A DNA stretch of 6,021 nucleotides from an uncultured Christensenellaceae bacterium (GCA_910587025.1 CAJUKR010000061.1:1-6021); one strand, 5' to 3'. Positions 1 through 5,232 are shown, counted from the stretch's first letter. Made by a program: numbers and translations. The notes: generated from the sequence alone by a model not told the origin.

Positions 1-398
1 CCGCCGTACGCAAAAGTCTGGAAGTGCCGTACCGTTACGACGCCGTCGGACACTTCGGTTATATCGCAAGACCCGCGCCGTACGAGCACAAGATCATGAC
101 GTTCAAAGAGTTCCCCGACGAAATCGACGATGTGCTCGCCGCCGTGATAAAGAAAGGCAAGATACTCGAAGTCAATACTTCGGTCGGCATAAGCGGCGGA
201 CTTTGCATTCCGGACGTCGGCATTCTCGAGCGGTATTACGCGCTCGGCGGACGACTGATAAACATAGGAAGCGACTCGCACCGTATTTCGCGGTTCAATC
301 GCAATTACGCGGAAGTGAGCGAAAAAATCAAGTCCGTCGGTTTCCGCGAGTGGGCTGTGGTAACGAACGGAAAAATCGAAACGGAGGCAATCGACTGA
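1..398 (+). CDS. PHP-domain phosphoesterase, histidinol-phosphatase (HisJ/HisK) family, C-terminal part
   Basis: The reading frame is open from the window edge (first full codon at base 3) to the TGA at 396-398, so the start is missing and about 131 residues remain. Three metal-site motifs typical of the C-terminal half of PHP histidinol phosphatases are visible in order: a Gly-His in DAVGHFGYIARP, a Glu in LEVNTS, and GSDSH near the end. The spacing and the segment RYYALGGRLINIGSDSH fit the HisJ/HisK family, whose members hydrolyse L-histidinol phosphate to histidinol in histidine biosynthesis using a multinuclear metal centre in the cytoplasm. No other his gene is in view, so the substrate is inferred from the family; related PHP enzymes act on other phosphoesters. 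The stop overlaps the next start (TGATG), implying translational coupling with the zinc-ribbon gene. The GTG at 24 is in frame but lies inside the domain and is not a plausible start. Confidence 0.85.
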   Translation, partial: AVRKSLEVPYRYDAVGHFGYIARPAPYEHKIMTFKEFPDEIDDVLAAVIKKGKILEVNTSVGISGGLCIPDVGILERYYALGGRLINIGSDSHRISRFNRNYAEVSEKIKSVGFREWAVVTNGKIETEAID

Positions 399-601
399 TG
401 GCTCTTCTTTCATTCAAATGCAAACAATGCGGACACAGGCAGGACGAACTGACAAGCCCGGACTCGCCCGCGCCCAAATGCGAAAAATGCGGCGGAGAAA
501 CGGAACGTAGTTTTTCGGGCAGATGCTACGGCTCAATCGGCGGAGTGAGCGGCGGAGAATGTACTCACAACTGCGCCACCTGCCCCGGTTGCAAAAAGTA
601 A
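398..601 (+). CDS. Small FmdB-like zinc-ribbon protein with extra C-terminal cysteine cluster
   Basis: A 67-residue protein starts at the ATG overlapping the previous stop by one base, with GGAGG at 383-387 about ten bases upstream. Residues 1-32 carry two CxxC knuckles, FKCKQCG (C8, C11) and KCEKCGG (C28, C31), the pattern of the FmdB/CxxC_CxxC_SSSS zinc-ribbon family. The hydrophobic residues just before the first knuckle also fit. After a Gly/Ser-rich stretch there is C43 and then a dense C-terminal cluster, C55, C59, C62 and C65 with H57, giving nine cysteines in total. Zinc binding by the first four cysteines is the family expectation; the second cluster could bind another metal. FmdB was named as a putative regulator of formamidase, but the role of most small homologues is unknown and nothing here defines one. 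Overlap with the PHP gene suggests a shared transcript. Confidence 0.8.
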   Translation: MALLSFKCKQCGHRQDELTSPDSPAPKCEKCGGETERSFSGRCYGSIGGVSGGECTHNCATCPGCKK

Positions 602-624
602 AACTTTATTTTCGCATATGTCGG

Positions 625-741
625 GCGCGACTTAGAAGCAAGCAGATCAAGGCGTGCGAGGAAAACTTGAGGGAGTGTACTATGTACATGACTGAAAGTT
701 GCCGCAGCAGAACGCAAAGATGCGCCGCTTATAAGTCGCGC
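625..741 (+). repeat. Hairpin repeat element, copy 1 (structured, core GGGAGTGTAC/GTACATGAC)
   Basis: The 163-base gap between the zinc-ribbon and nitroreductase genes is mostly one imperfect palindrome. The outer arms GCGCGACTTA (625-634) and TAAGTCGCGC (732-741) are exact reverse complements. After one mismatch, AAGC (636-639) pairs with GCTT (727-730). A middle stem pairs AACTT (665-669) with AAGTT (696-700). The apex is TGTAC (676-680), loop TAT, GTACA (684-688). The core matches the copies at 2834-3087: AGCAGA on the left arm, GGGAG before the apex and TGAC after it. There is no T-tract, so it does not look like an intrinsic terminator. It ends ten bases before the nitroreductase ribosome binding site, so it probably lies in that gene's leader or in a read-through transcript. 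I see no clear direct target duplication. It could be a non-autonomous mobile repeat or a structured RNA. Confidence 0.75.
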
Positions 742-764
742 GATAGAATTCAAGGAGGACTTAC

Positions 765-1316
765 ATGGACGCAATAGCATGTATTATGTCGCGCAGAACG
801 ACGAGAAAATTCAAAGGCGATATGCCGACCGACAAAGAGATCGGGACGGTGATCGAGGCGGCAAGATACGCGCCGAGCGGAATGGGTCGGCAAAGCTGGC
901 ACTTCGTCGTGATCAGAAATCGCGACTGGATCGACCGCATGAACGATCGCGTATACTCGTACGTTGCTGAAAGCTCGAAAAACAGCAATCTCGAACGCAA
1001 CGGCGAAAAGGGATATTCCTGCAATTATCATTCCCCCGTCTTCGTGATCGTATCCGCCGATCCCGCTTACGGCACGAGCGAAGCCGACTGCGCTTGCGCG
1101 CTCGAGAATATGTTTCTCGCGGCGCATGCGATCGGGCTCGGTACATGTTGGATAAATCAGCTCGGTAAAGAGAACTGCGAAAAAATACGCGACCTTGCGA
1201 CGGAAGTCGGCGTTCCCGAAAAGGACATGATATACGGCTGTTGCGCGCTCGGATATCCCGACGGCGAGCCCGCTCCGCGCAAGCCGCGAAGCGAAAGCGT
1301 CATATATTTCGACTGA
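765..1316 (+). CDS. Nitroreductase family protein, FMN-dependent NAD(P)H oxidoreductase
   Basis: The 183-residue product has the single-domain nitroreductase fold pattern. RRTTRKF at residues 10-16 is the N-terminal FMN-phosphate-binding arginine motif. APSGMGRQSWHF at 36-47 is the second flavin loop. ALENMFLAAHAIGLGTCWI at 112-130 is the conserved helix and strand, and CCALGYPDGEPAPRKPR at 159-175 is the C-terminal signature. Such enzymes are cytosolic homodimers that bind FMN and use NAD(P)H to reduce nitroaromatics, quinones or other electrophiles; the physiological substrate cannot be read from the sequence. The length is typical of the short clostridial members. The start is fixed by AAGGAGG at 752-758, six bases before ATG. 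Hairpin repeat copy 1 sits immediately upstream, and a bidirectional hairpin terminator follows the stop. I see no convincing promoter in the gap, so it may be read with the preceding genes. Confidence 0.93.
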   Translation: MDAIACIMSRRTTRKFKGDMPTDKEIGTVIEAARYAPSGMGRQSWHFVVIRNRDWIDRMNDRVYSYVAESSKNSNLERNGEKGYSCNYHSPVFVIVSADPAYGTSEADCACALENMFLAAHAIGLGTCWINQLGKENCEKIRDLATEVGVPEKDMIYGCCALGYPDGEPAPRKPRSESVIYFD

Positions 1317-1321
1317 TATGT

Positions 1322-1356
1322 AAAACAGCCCGCACTTATCAAATGCGGACTGTTTT
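1322..1356. terminator. Bidirectional intrinsic terminator between nitroreductase and ypeB
   Basis: AAAACAG (1322-1328) plus CCGCA (1330-1334) pair with TGCGG (1344-1348) plus CTGTTTT (1350-1356) around a nine-base loop. On the plus strand there is one C-A mismatch (1329/1349) and a run of six T, suited to ending the nitroreductase transcript. On the minus strand the same position becomes a U-G wobble, so the stem is fully paired, followed by four T. The stem lies 13 bases beyond the ypeB stop. It therefore serves both convergent units, more strongly on the plus strand by its T-run. Confidence 0.85.
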
Positions 1357-1368
1357 TTCATCAGCTTA

Positions 1369-2682
1369 TTATATGACTAATTTTCCCTGCTCCGAATCGA
1401 TCACGCGCATGATATCGACCTGTTTGCCGTTCACCGCATCGACGTATACGAAGTAGTCGAGACCCTTGTATGTGCCGGCGACTTCATAGCAAAGCACTTC
1501 TGACGAGTTCATCGGAATGACCGCAAGACGCGTGCTCGTTACCGTAAGTTTCTTGGAAACGCAGGACGCGGCGGAAGCCGGTGTCATGCGAGCGGGAGGA
1601 TAAGTGCGCTCCGAGTGATTGGCGCAATATCCGCAAGCCTCGATACCGAGAAGTTTGCCGCCGCCCAGCTTGATTTTAATAAGGTCGGTATAATAGACCA
1701 CTCCGTCCTTTTCGGGCGCGAGGTTCACCACCGCAACCCCGTCGGACGCGATATACCATACGGGTACGAGCGATTCGTCGTAACCGAGCTCGACAGCTAT
1801 TTGACGCGCTTTTTCCGAATCGACTTCTTCGCCCTCGACGCCCTGTCCTTCCGAGCAAAGGAACGCCGACGCGATAAGTCCGCCCTTTTTCGTTACGGAA
1901 ACGTACGATTCGCAACCGTCGGACGCGGTGCCTACGATCTCGTACATAGCCTCGTCGCCCTCGCTCACGCCGTACACTCTTCCGTCTATACCGAGCTTTT
2001 CACGCACGATGGCAAGCGCGTCGTTCTCTCCGATCTCGGGGAGATTCTCAAGCCCTTTCCAACAGCGGTTATCCGCATCGGAGAACGGTCCGTCGTAAAT
2101 GATGCTCGGGTATTCGACGTTCATTTCCTTGCCGCTTACGTTGAGATTGCCCGCTTCTACGTCGGTGATCACCGAATAGCCGTCCGTTCCGATACGCGCC
2201 GCCGCTTCCGAAAGCTGTTCGCGTACGCCTACCGTCGCGGCGTAAATGTCTTCGATCTTGCTGTCGTAATCATCCGCCGCGCCAGAGCCTACGGCACGGA
2301 TATAGCTCGCCGCGAAATCGCCAACCTGATTGAGAAATTTCTGCAATCCCGTATGCTCGTACATGTCCACGGGCAAACGACCGACGACTTCTGCCGCCGA
2401 GCTTGCGCATTTCTGTACGTCGGCGGCAATCGATACGCTTTCAGAATCGGACGAGGACACGAGCAGTTTTGCAAGATTGTTTTCCATTTCCCCGACCGAA
2501 TCAAGCGAATCGTAAAGCGCGCTCGTGTACACGTTTTCCATCTGGCGGCGTGTGTTGTCCGCGCGCAAACTTTCGTTGTGCACCCAGATCGACAGCCAGA
2601 TCACGATACCGACCAACGCGGCGACAAGCAGCGCCGTCAGTCCGATTATTACTTTATGCGATGTTTTCATTCTTTCTTTCAT
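1369..2682 (-). CDS. ypeB: Germination protein YpeB
   Basis: The 437-residue product matches YpeB in length (about 450 in Bacillus) and layout. There is a short basic N-terminus and a membrane segment at about residues 11-34 (VIIGLTALLVAALVGIVIW). A helical region to about 180 contains the family-like NNLAKLL, the LPVDM motif and a QVGDFAASYIRAV segment. The C-terminal half (about 190-430) resembles tandem PepSY-type repeats, with EVAGTYKGLDYFVYVDAVNGKQ near the end in place of the usual last repeat. YpeB is an inner-spore-membrane-anchored partner that SleB requires for its stability and localisation in the dormant spore, and it is itself cleaved during germination. The start at 2682 is supported by AGGAG (2693-2689 on the minus strand) six bases upstream; the alternative ATG at 2670 lacks a good site. 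It follows sleB on the same strand, but with an unusual gap of about 400 bases filled by hairpin repeats. Conserved-domain identity is by recognition, not by search. Confidence 0.9.
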   Translation of the reverse strand: MKERMKTSHKVIIGLTALLVAALVGIVIWLSIWVHNESLRADNTRRQMENVYTSALYDSLDSVGEMENNLAKLLVSSSDSESVSIAADVQKCASSAAEVVGRLPVDMYEHTGLQKFLNQVGDFAASYIRAVGSGAADDYDSKIEDIYAATVGVREQLSEAAARIGTDGYSVITDVEAGNLNVSGKEMNVEYPSIIYDGPFSDADNRCWKGLENLPEIGENDALAIVREKLGIDGRVYGVSEGDEAMYEIVGTASDGCESYVSVTKKGGLIASAFLCSEGQGVEGEEVDSEKARQIAVELGYDESLVPVWYIASDGVAVVNLAPEKDGVVYYTDLIKIKLGGGKLLGIEACGYCANHSERTYPPARMTPASAASCVSKKLTVTSTRLAVIPMNSSEVLCYEVAGTYKGLDYFVYVDAVNGKQVDIMRVIDSEQGKLVI

Positions 2683-2700
2683 TGATTTCTCCTGTTATAA

Positions 2701-2803
2701 GCGCTTGAGCGCCCAAAGTTATTTGCGAGCCGTCGGAGCGATCGACGAGCCTTTATCCGAAGCCGTCTCGAAATCCGACGCATTGTCCGCGCGATAAATA
2801 CAG
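2701..2803 (+). repeat. Hairpin repeat element, decayed copy
   Basis: This stretch just upstream of the ypeB ribosome binding site resembles the two intact copies to its right. TGTCCGCGCGAT (2784-2795) is identical to the same segment of copy 3 and is followed by a similar AAAT. The preceding TCGAAATCCGACGCAT resembles the copy 3 segment ending GACGAAC. GGAGCG (2735-2740) sits at exactly the same distance from TGTCCG (49 bases) as in the intact copies, and CCAAAG (2713-2718) matches their left arm. The apical GTAC hairpin is lost and no terminal arms can be paired, so this looks like an old copy under no constraint. The small palindrome GCGC-TTGA-GCGC (2701-2712) lies at its left edge. Bases 2804-2833 show nothing else recognisable. 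Confidence 0.5.
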
Positions 2804-2833
2804 TTCCGTAGTTTGTCGATATTGCGGCTTTGT

Positions 2834-2949
2834 CGAAGGCGCAGTCACGCACGAAAGCCGAGACCAAAGCATTGTCCGACGGGAGCGTACAATGAAGTAC
2901 GTGACCGAGGGGGCGCGAAAGCTGACGAACTGTCCGTGCGATGAATGCG
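2834..2949 (+). repeat. Hairpin repeat element, copy 2
   Basis: These 116 bases align without gaps to 2965-3080, with about ten differences by eye (roughly 91 percent identity). The apex is CGTAC (2886-2890), loop AATGAA, GTACG (2897-2901), flanked by GGGAG and TGACC as in copy 1. CACG in the left arm (2846-2849) can pair with CGTG (2935-2938) in the right arm. The right terminal arm that closes copy 3 (TGCGCCTTCGG) is degraded here (TGCGATTCTT), so only part of the outer stem can form. The middle stem is also weaker than in copy 3, using U-G pairs. The core reads on the plus strand, opposite to transcription of sleB and ypeB. Confidence 0.85.
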
Positions 2950-2963
2950 ATTCTTATTGTTTA

Positions 2964-3087
2964 CCGAAGGCGCAGTCGCGCACGGAAGCAGAGACCAAAG
3001 CGTCGTCCGACGGGAGCGTACAATGAAGTACGTGACCTAGGCGACGCGAAGGCTGACGAACTGTCCGCGCGATGAATGCGCCTTCGG
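2964..3087 (+). repeat. Hairpin repeat element, copy 3 with perfect terminal inverted repeats
   Basis: This is the best-preserved copy between sleB and ypeB. The terminal arms CCGAAGGCGCA (2964-2974) and TGCGCCTTCGG (3077-3087) are exact 11-base inverted repeats. Inside them, GTCGCGC (2975-2981) can pair with GCGCGAT (3067-3073), allowing one G-T wobble. A middle stem pairs GCGTCG (3000-3005) with CGACGC (3042-3047). The apex is CGTAC (3017-3021), loop AATGAA, GTACG (3028-3032). The right end is two bases from the sleB stop codon. No tail of T follows on either strand, so a simple terminator role is unlikely. No clear target-site duplication is visible at the edges. Confidence 0.85.
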
Positions 3088-3089
3088 AC

Positions 3090-3800
3090 TTAAGCGCGGG
3101 CGAACGAATGCCGCCCTATCGTCAGCTCCACCTTCAGCGACCATATCCACTTGCTCGTTGCGGTGGCGGGATTGTAATAATACAGACATCCGTTGGTGGG
3201 ATCCCAACCGTTTACGGCATCCTTGGCGGCTTTGGTCGCGGAACTGTTCGGCGAATAATTGATCTGACCGTCGGAAACGCAGGTAAACGCTCCGGACTGA
3301 TAGATAACGCCCGAGATCGTATTCGGGAATTTAGACGAACGTACTCTGTTCAGAACCACTGCGGCAATCGCAACCTGACCGGTATAAGGTTCCCCGCGCG
3401 CCTCTGCGTATACGCACCGCGCAAGTAAGTTCATCTCGCTCGACGAATAACCGCCCGCGCCCGACGAAGTACCGGTCAGCGTTATGCCGAGCGCCTTCTC
3501 GGTCTTGCTTCCGACGATACCGTCCTGAACTAGCCCGTAATCTTTCTGAAACGCTTTGACCGCGGCGCGCGTCTTCGGTCCCCATATACCGTCTACGGAA
3601 ATCTTATAATATCCGAGCGCTTTCAGTCTGGTCTGCACGGCTTTAATATTCGCCTTGGTATCGCCCTTGACGATGTTTGCCGCGTCCGCCGACATAACGA
3701 CGTCGCTATGCGGCGAAATAAACGAAATCACGCCCGCCGTTATGCCTATTCCGCAAAAAACAAGCGCAAGCACGAGGCAAAGGATTTTCGCTTTCTTCAT
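3090..3800 (-). CDS. sleB: Spore cortex-lytic enzyme SleB
   Basis: The 236-residue product has the SleB architecture. An N-terminal signal or membrane segment spans about residues 5-28. A peptidoglycan-binding domain (PG_binding_1) at about 44-106 carries LKALGYYKISVDGIWGPKT and FQKDYGLVQDGIVG. A short Ser/Gly linker leads to a Hydrolase_2 catalytic domain at about 122-236 with YAEARGEPYTGQVAIAAVVL, the SGAFTC segment, YYYNPATA and the terminal TIGRHSFA. Glu133 in YAEARGE is the likely catalytic acid by family analogy. SleB is a lytic transglycosylase that degrades muramic-delta-lactam-containing cortex peptidoglycan during germination and works with YpeB. The start is supported by AAGGAGG (3813-3807 on the minus strand) six bases before ATG. 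SleB genes are normally forespore-expressed under sigma G; I could not identify that promoter with confidence. The stop codon almost touches hairpin repeat copy 3, which separates the gene from ypeB. Confidence 0.93.
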   Translation of the reverse strand: MKKAKILCLVLALVFCGIGITAGVISFISPHSDVVMSADAANIVKGDTKANIKAVQTRLKALGYYKISVDGIWGPKTRAAVKAFQKDYGLVQDGIVGSKTEKALGITLTGTSSGAGGYSSSEMNLLARCVYAEARGEPYTGQVAIAAVVLNRVRSSKFPNTISGVIYQSGAFTCVSDGQINYSPNSSATKAAKDAVNGWDPTNGCLYYYNPATATSKWIWSLKVELTIGRHSFARA

Positions 3801-3885
3801 ATTCTTCCTCCTTGTTTCAAATTATGACAAAATCAGTATGCGCCGTAAAGAGTGAAAATATTTACAAGCGGACAAAATCCACGGT
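3801..3885. promoter_or_regulatory. Divergent control region between sleB and spoIIR
   Basis: All control signals for the two divergent genes must lie in these 85 bases unless they reach into coding sequence. The only clear element is the sleB ribosome binding site (minus strand, 3813-3807). In other endospore formers spoIIR is transcribed by sigma F and sleB by sigma G, so forespore promoters are expected. A sequence resembling a sigma-F -10 element lies at 3870-3879 (GGACAAAATC), ending six bases before the spoIIR ATG, but I found no matching -35 at the right distance. Assignment as a regulatory region is inferred from gene layout. Confidence 0.4.
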
Positions 3886-4395
3886 ATGAAAAAGTACGTC
3901 GTAATCGTTGTAAGCATAATACTTCTGCTCGTCTGCCTGCCCGTTTTCGGAAGCTGTGCGTCGGACGACTCGCCTATCCGCATACATATCCGCGCCAACT
4001 CGGACGGAAAAGAGGATCAGGCGGTCAAATATATCGTTCGCGACGAAGTCGTGGAATATCTCTCGCCTCTTCTCGGGCGCGCACGCAGCCGCGAAGAAGC
4101 GTACCGCATAATCTCGGCTTCGCTCGGCGGCATAGAAAAAACCGCAACCGAGAAATTGAAAAGTTGCGGTTTCGATTATACGGCAAAAGCGAAAATGAAT
4201 TACGAGCTTTTCCCCGACAGAGACTACGGCGACGTAACGTACGCCGCGGGATACTATGACGCGCTCATAGTAGAACTCGGCACCGGTACGGGCGGAAACT
4301 GGTGGTGCGTCGCATACCCGCCGCTGTGCTTCTACGGATCGGACGGCGAAGAATTCGGCTATTCGAGCATAATCGCCGAACTGCTCGGTTTATAA
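3886..4395 (+). CDS. spoIIR: Stage II sporulation protein R (SpoIIR)
   Basis: The 169-residue protein begins with a signal segment (VVIVVSIILLLVCLPVFG, about residues 5-22) and then shows the SpoIIR signatures. IRIHIRANSD at 31-40 is followed by DQAVKYIVRDEVVEYLSPLL, the ELFPDRDYGDVTYAAGYYDAL region and GTGTGGNWWCVAYPPLCF at 132-149. SpoIIR is made in the forespore and secreted into the space between the two membranes, where it activates SpoIIGA to process pro-sigma-E in the mother cell. The protein is shorter than the Bacillus version, ending soon after the NWWCV motif and a brief tail, as in other clostridial members. The ATG at 3886 is the only reasonable start because a TGA lies in frame at 3853-3855. 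No Shine-Dalgarno sequence is evident before it. It is divergent from sleB and overlaps ispE tail to tail by six bases. Confidence 0.93.
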   Translation: MKKYVVIVVSIILLLVCLPVFGSCASDDSPIRIHIRANSDGKEDQAVKYIVRDEVVEYLSPLLGRARSREEAYRIISASLGGIEKTATEKLKSCGFDYTAKAKMNYELFPDRDYGDVTYAAGYYDALIVELGTGTGGNWWCVAYPPLCFYGSDGEEFGYSSIIAELLGL

Positions 4396-5187
4396 AACCT
4401 CTTCCACGCCGTAAGGCAAATAAGAAAGCGGACGCGCGCCGACGAGCGGTTTACTTCCGCCGCGGTCGACGGCGAATATACAACCGCCGCTTCCCGTGAC
4501 GTGAGCATTCAGCCCGATAGCCGCAAAATGATCGAGCTCGTAGGCGATATTCGGACAAAGCCGGATCGCCGCAGGCGCAAGATCGTTCACAAGCAGAGCT
4601 TCGGACAACTCGCCGCGAGCAAGAGCGCGGCAAAGTTCGTCGTTCGTATTCGGCTTGCCGGACCCGCCTATCTCATCGTAAAGTTTATAACATTCGGGCG
4701 TGCTCACACTACCCGCATCGATCGCGAATGCGTCGAACGAACCGCAGAAGTCGATCGGTTCGACCACGTCGCCCACGCCGCGTACCCGCGCCGCTCCGCC
4801 TATCGTCATGAAATAAACGTCGCTCCCTATTTTCGGAGCGAGTTTTTTTATATCCGCGCCCGCGAGTTTTTCCGCCGCCCAAAGCACCGCCGCGCCGTCC
4901 GCCGAAGATCCGCCCATGCCTCCGCCGATCGGTATTCCCTTTTTTATCCCGACGGCGAGTTTGAGTCCGCATTCTTCCTCGACGAGCTTTGCCGCCTTAT
5001 ACGCCGTATTGTCGGTGCGGCTTATGTCGGCGTTTGAAAACACGACGCTTACTTCGTCCGCTTCGGTCACAGTCAGTTCGTCGAAAACAGATACCGTGGT
5101 CATAATGCTGTCGAGCGTATGCAATCGCCCGAGCCTGCCGGTTACGAAAAGCGAAAGATTGATTTTTCCGTATGCGCGAAGTTTCAT
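4390..5187 (-). CDS. ispE: 4-diphosphocytidyl-2-C-methyl-D-erythritol kinase (IspE)
   Basis: The 265-residue GHMP-family kinase starts at ATG 5187. It phosphorylates CDP-methylerythritol at the 2-hydroxyl with ATP, the fourth step of the non-mevalonate (MEP) isoprenoid pathway in the cytoplasm. Visible motifs are the N-terminal YGKINLSL (Lys8 and Asn10, substrate site), the glycine-rich ATP loop IPIGGGMGGSSADGAAVL at 85-102, GSDVYF at 121-126 with the probable catalytic Asp123, and the C-terminal TGSGGCIF at 231-238. It is somewhat shorter than the usual 280 or so residues. The region after the first motif reads GRLGRLHTLDSIM rather than the common RxDGYHEL, though the histidine is kept. The frame stays open to a GTG at 5274, but that extension crosses the upstream terminator and promoter, so ATG 5187 is preferred. 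No ribosome binding site precedes it; a promoter at 5194-5223 suggests a leaderless transcript. It ends over the spoIIR stop. Confidence 0.87.
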   Translation of the reverse strand: MKLRAYGKINLSLFVTGRLGRLHTLDSIMTTVSVFDELTVTEADEVSVVFSNADISRTDNTAYKAAKLVEEECGLKLAVGIKKGIPIGGGMGGSSADGAAVLWAAEKLAGADIKKLAPKIGSDVYFMTIGGAARVRGVGDVVEPIDFCGSFDAFAIDAGSVSTPECYKLYDEIGGSGKPNTNDELCRALARGELSEALLVNDLAPAAIRLCPNIAYELDHFAAIGLNAHVTGSGGCIFAVDRGGSKPLVGARPLSYLPYGVEEVL

Positions 5188-5193
5188 ATATGA

Positions 5194-5223
5194 ATTATAA
5201 CATATATCGCACCCGAAAAGCAA
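5194..5223 (-). promoter_or_regulatory. Probable sigma-A-type promoter of ispE, giving a leaderless transcript
   Basis: Read on the minus strand, a consensus -10 TATAAT (5199-5194) lies 18 bases downstream of TTGCTT (5223-5218), a three-of-six match to the -35 consensus. Six bases separate the -10 from the A of the ispE ATG, so initiation at the usual distance would fall on or next to the start codon. There is no Shine-Dalgarno sequence in those bases, which supports leaderless translation. The promoter sits just after the terminator of the preceding gene, marking ispE as its own transcription unit. Confidence 0.6.
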
Positions 5224-5232
5224 GAACAATGA

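Noticed and set aside
750..1361. Minus-strand open frame (203 codons) over the nitroreductase
   Set aside because: The plus strand encodes an unmistakable nitroreductase with a strong ribosome binding site; the antisense frame runs through the terminator and shows no family features.
1615..2685. Long plus-strand open frame (356 codons) antisense to ypeB
   Set aside because: It is a shadow of codon bias in ypeB: the Arg/His/Val-rich translation has no recognisable domain, no ribosome binding site was seen, and the minus-strand frame is clearly YpeB.
2679..2867. Small minus-strand open frame (62 codons) between sleB and ypeB
   Set aside because: It lies across the decayed repeat, overlaps the ypeB start, lacks a ribosome binding site and has an arbitrary Arg/Ala-rich translation.
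2834..3087. CRISPR array
   Set aside because: The repeated units are about 116 bases, separated by about 15 bases and self-complementary; this is not the short-repeat, unique-spacer pattern and there are no cas genes.
2834..3087. Integron attC sites
   Set aside because: The size and imperfect palindrome fit loosely, but the conserved GTTRRRY and RYYYAAC boxes are not visible at the ends and there is no cassette gene or integrase.
3814..3885. Specific sigma-F and sigma-G promoters for spoIIR and sleB
   Set aside because: Partial matches exist (GTATG at 3836-3840, AGTGAAAATA at 3851-3860, CATAAT on the minus strand), but the spacing between -35-like and -10-like pieces is about ten bases, too short for either factor.
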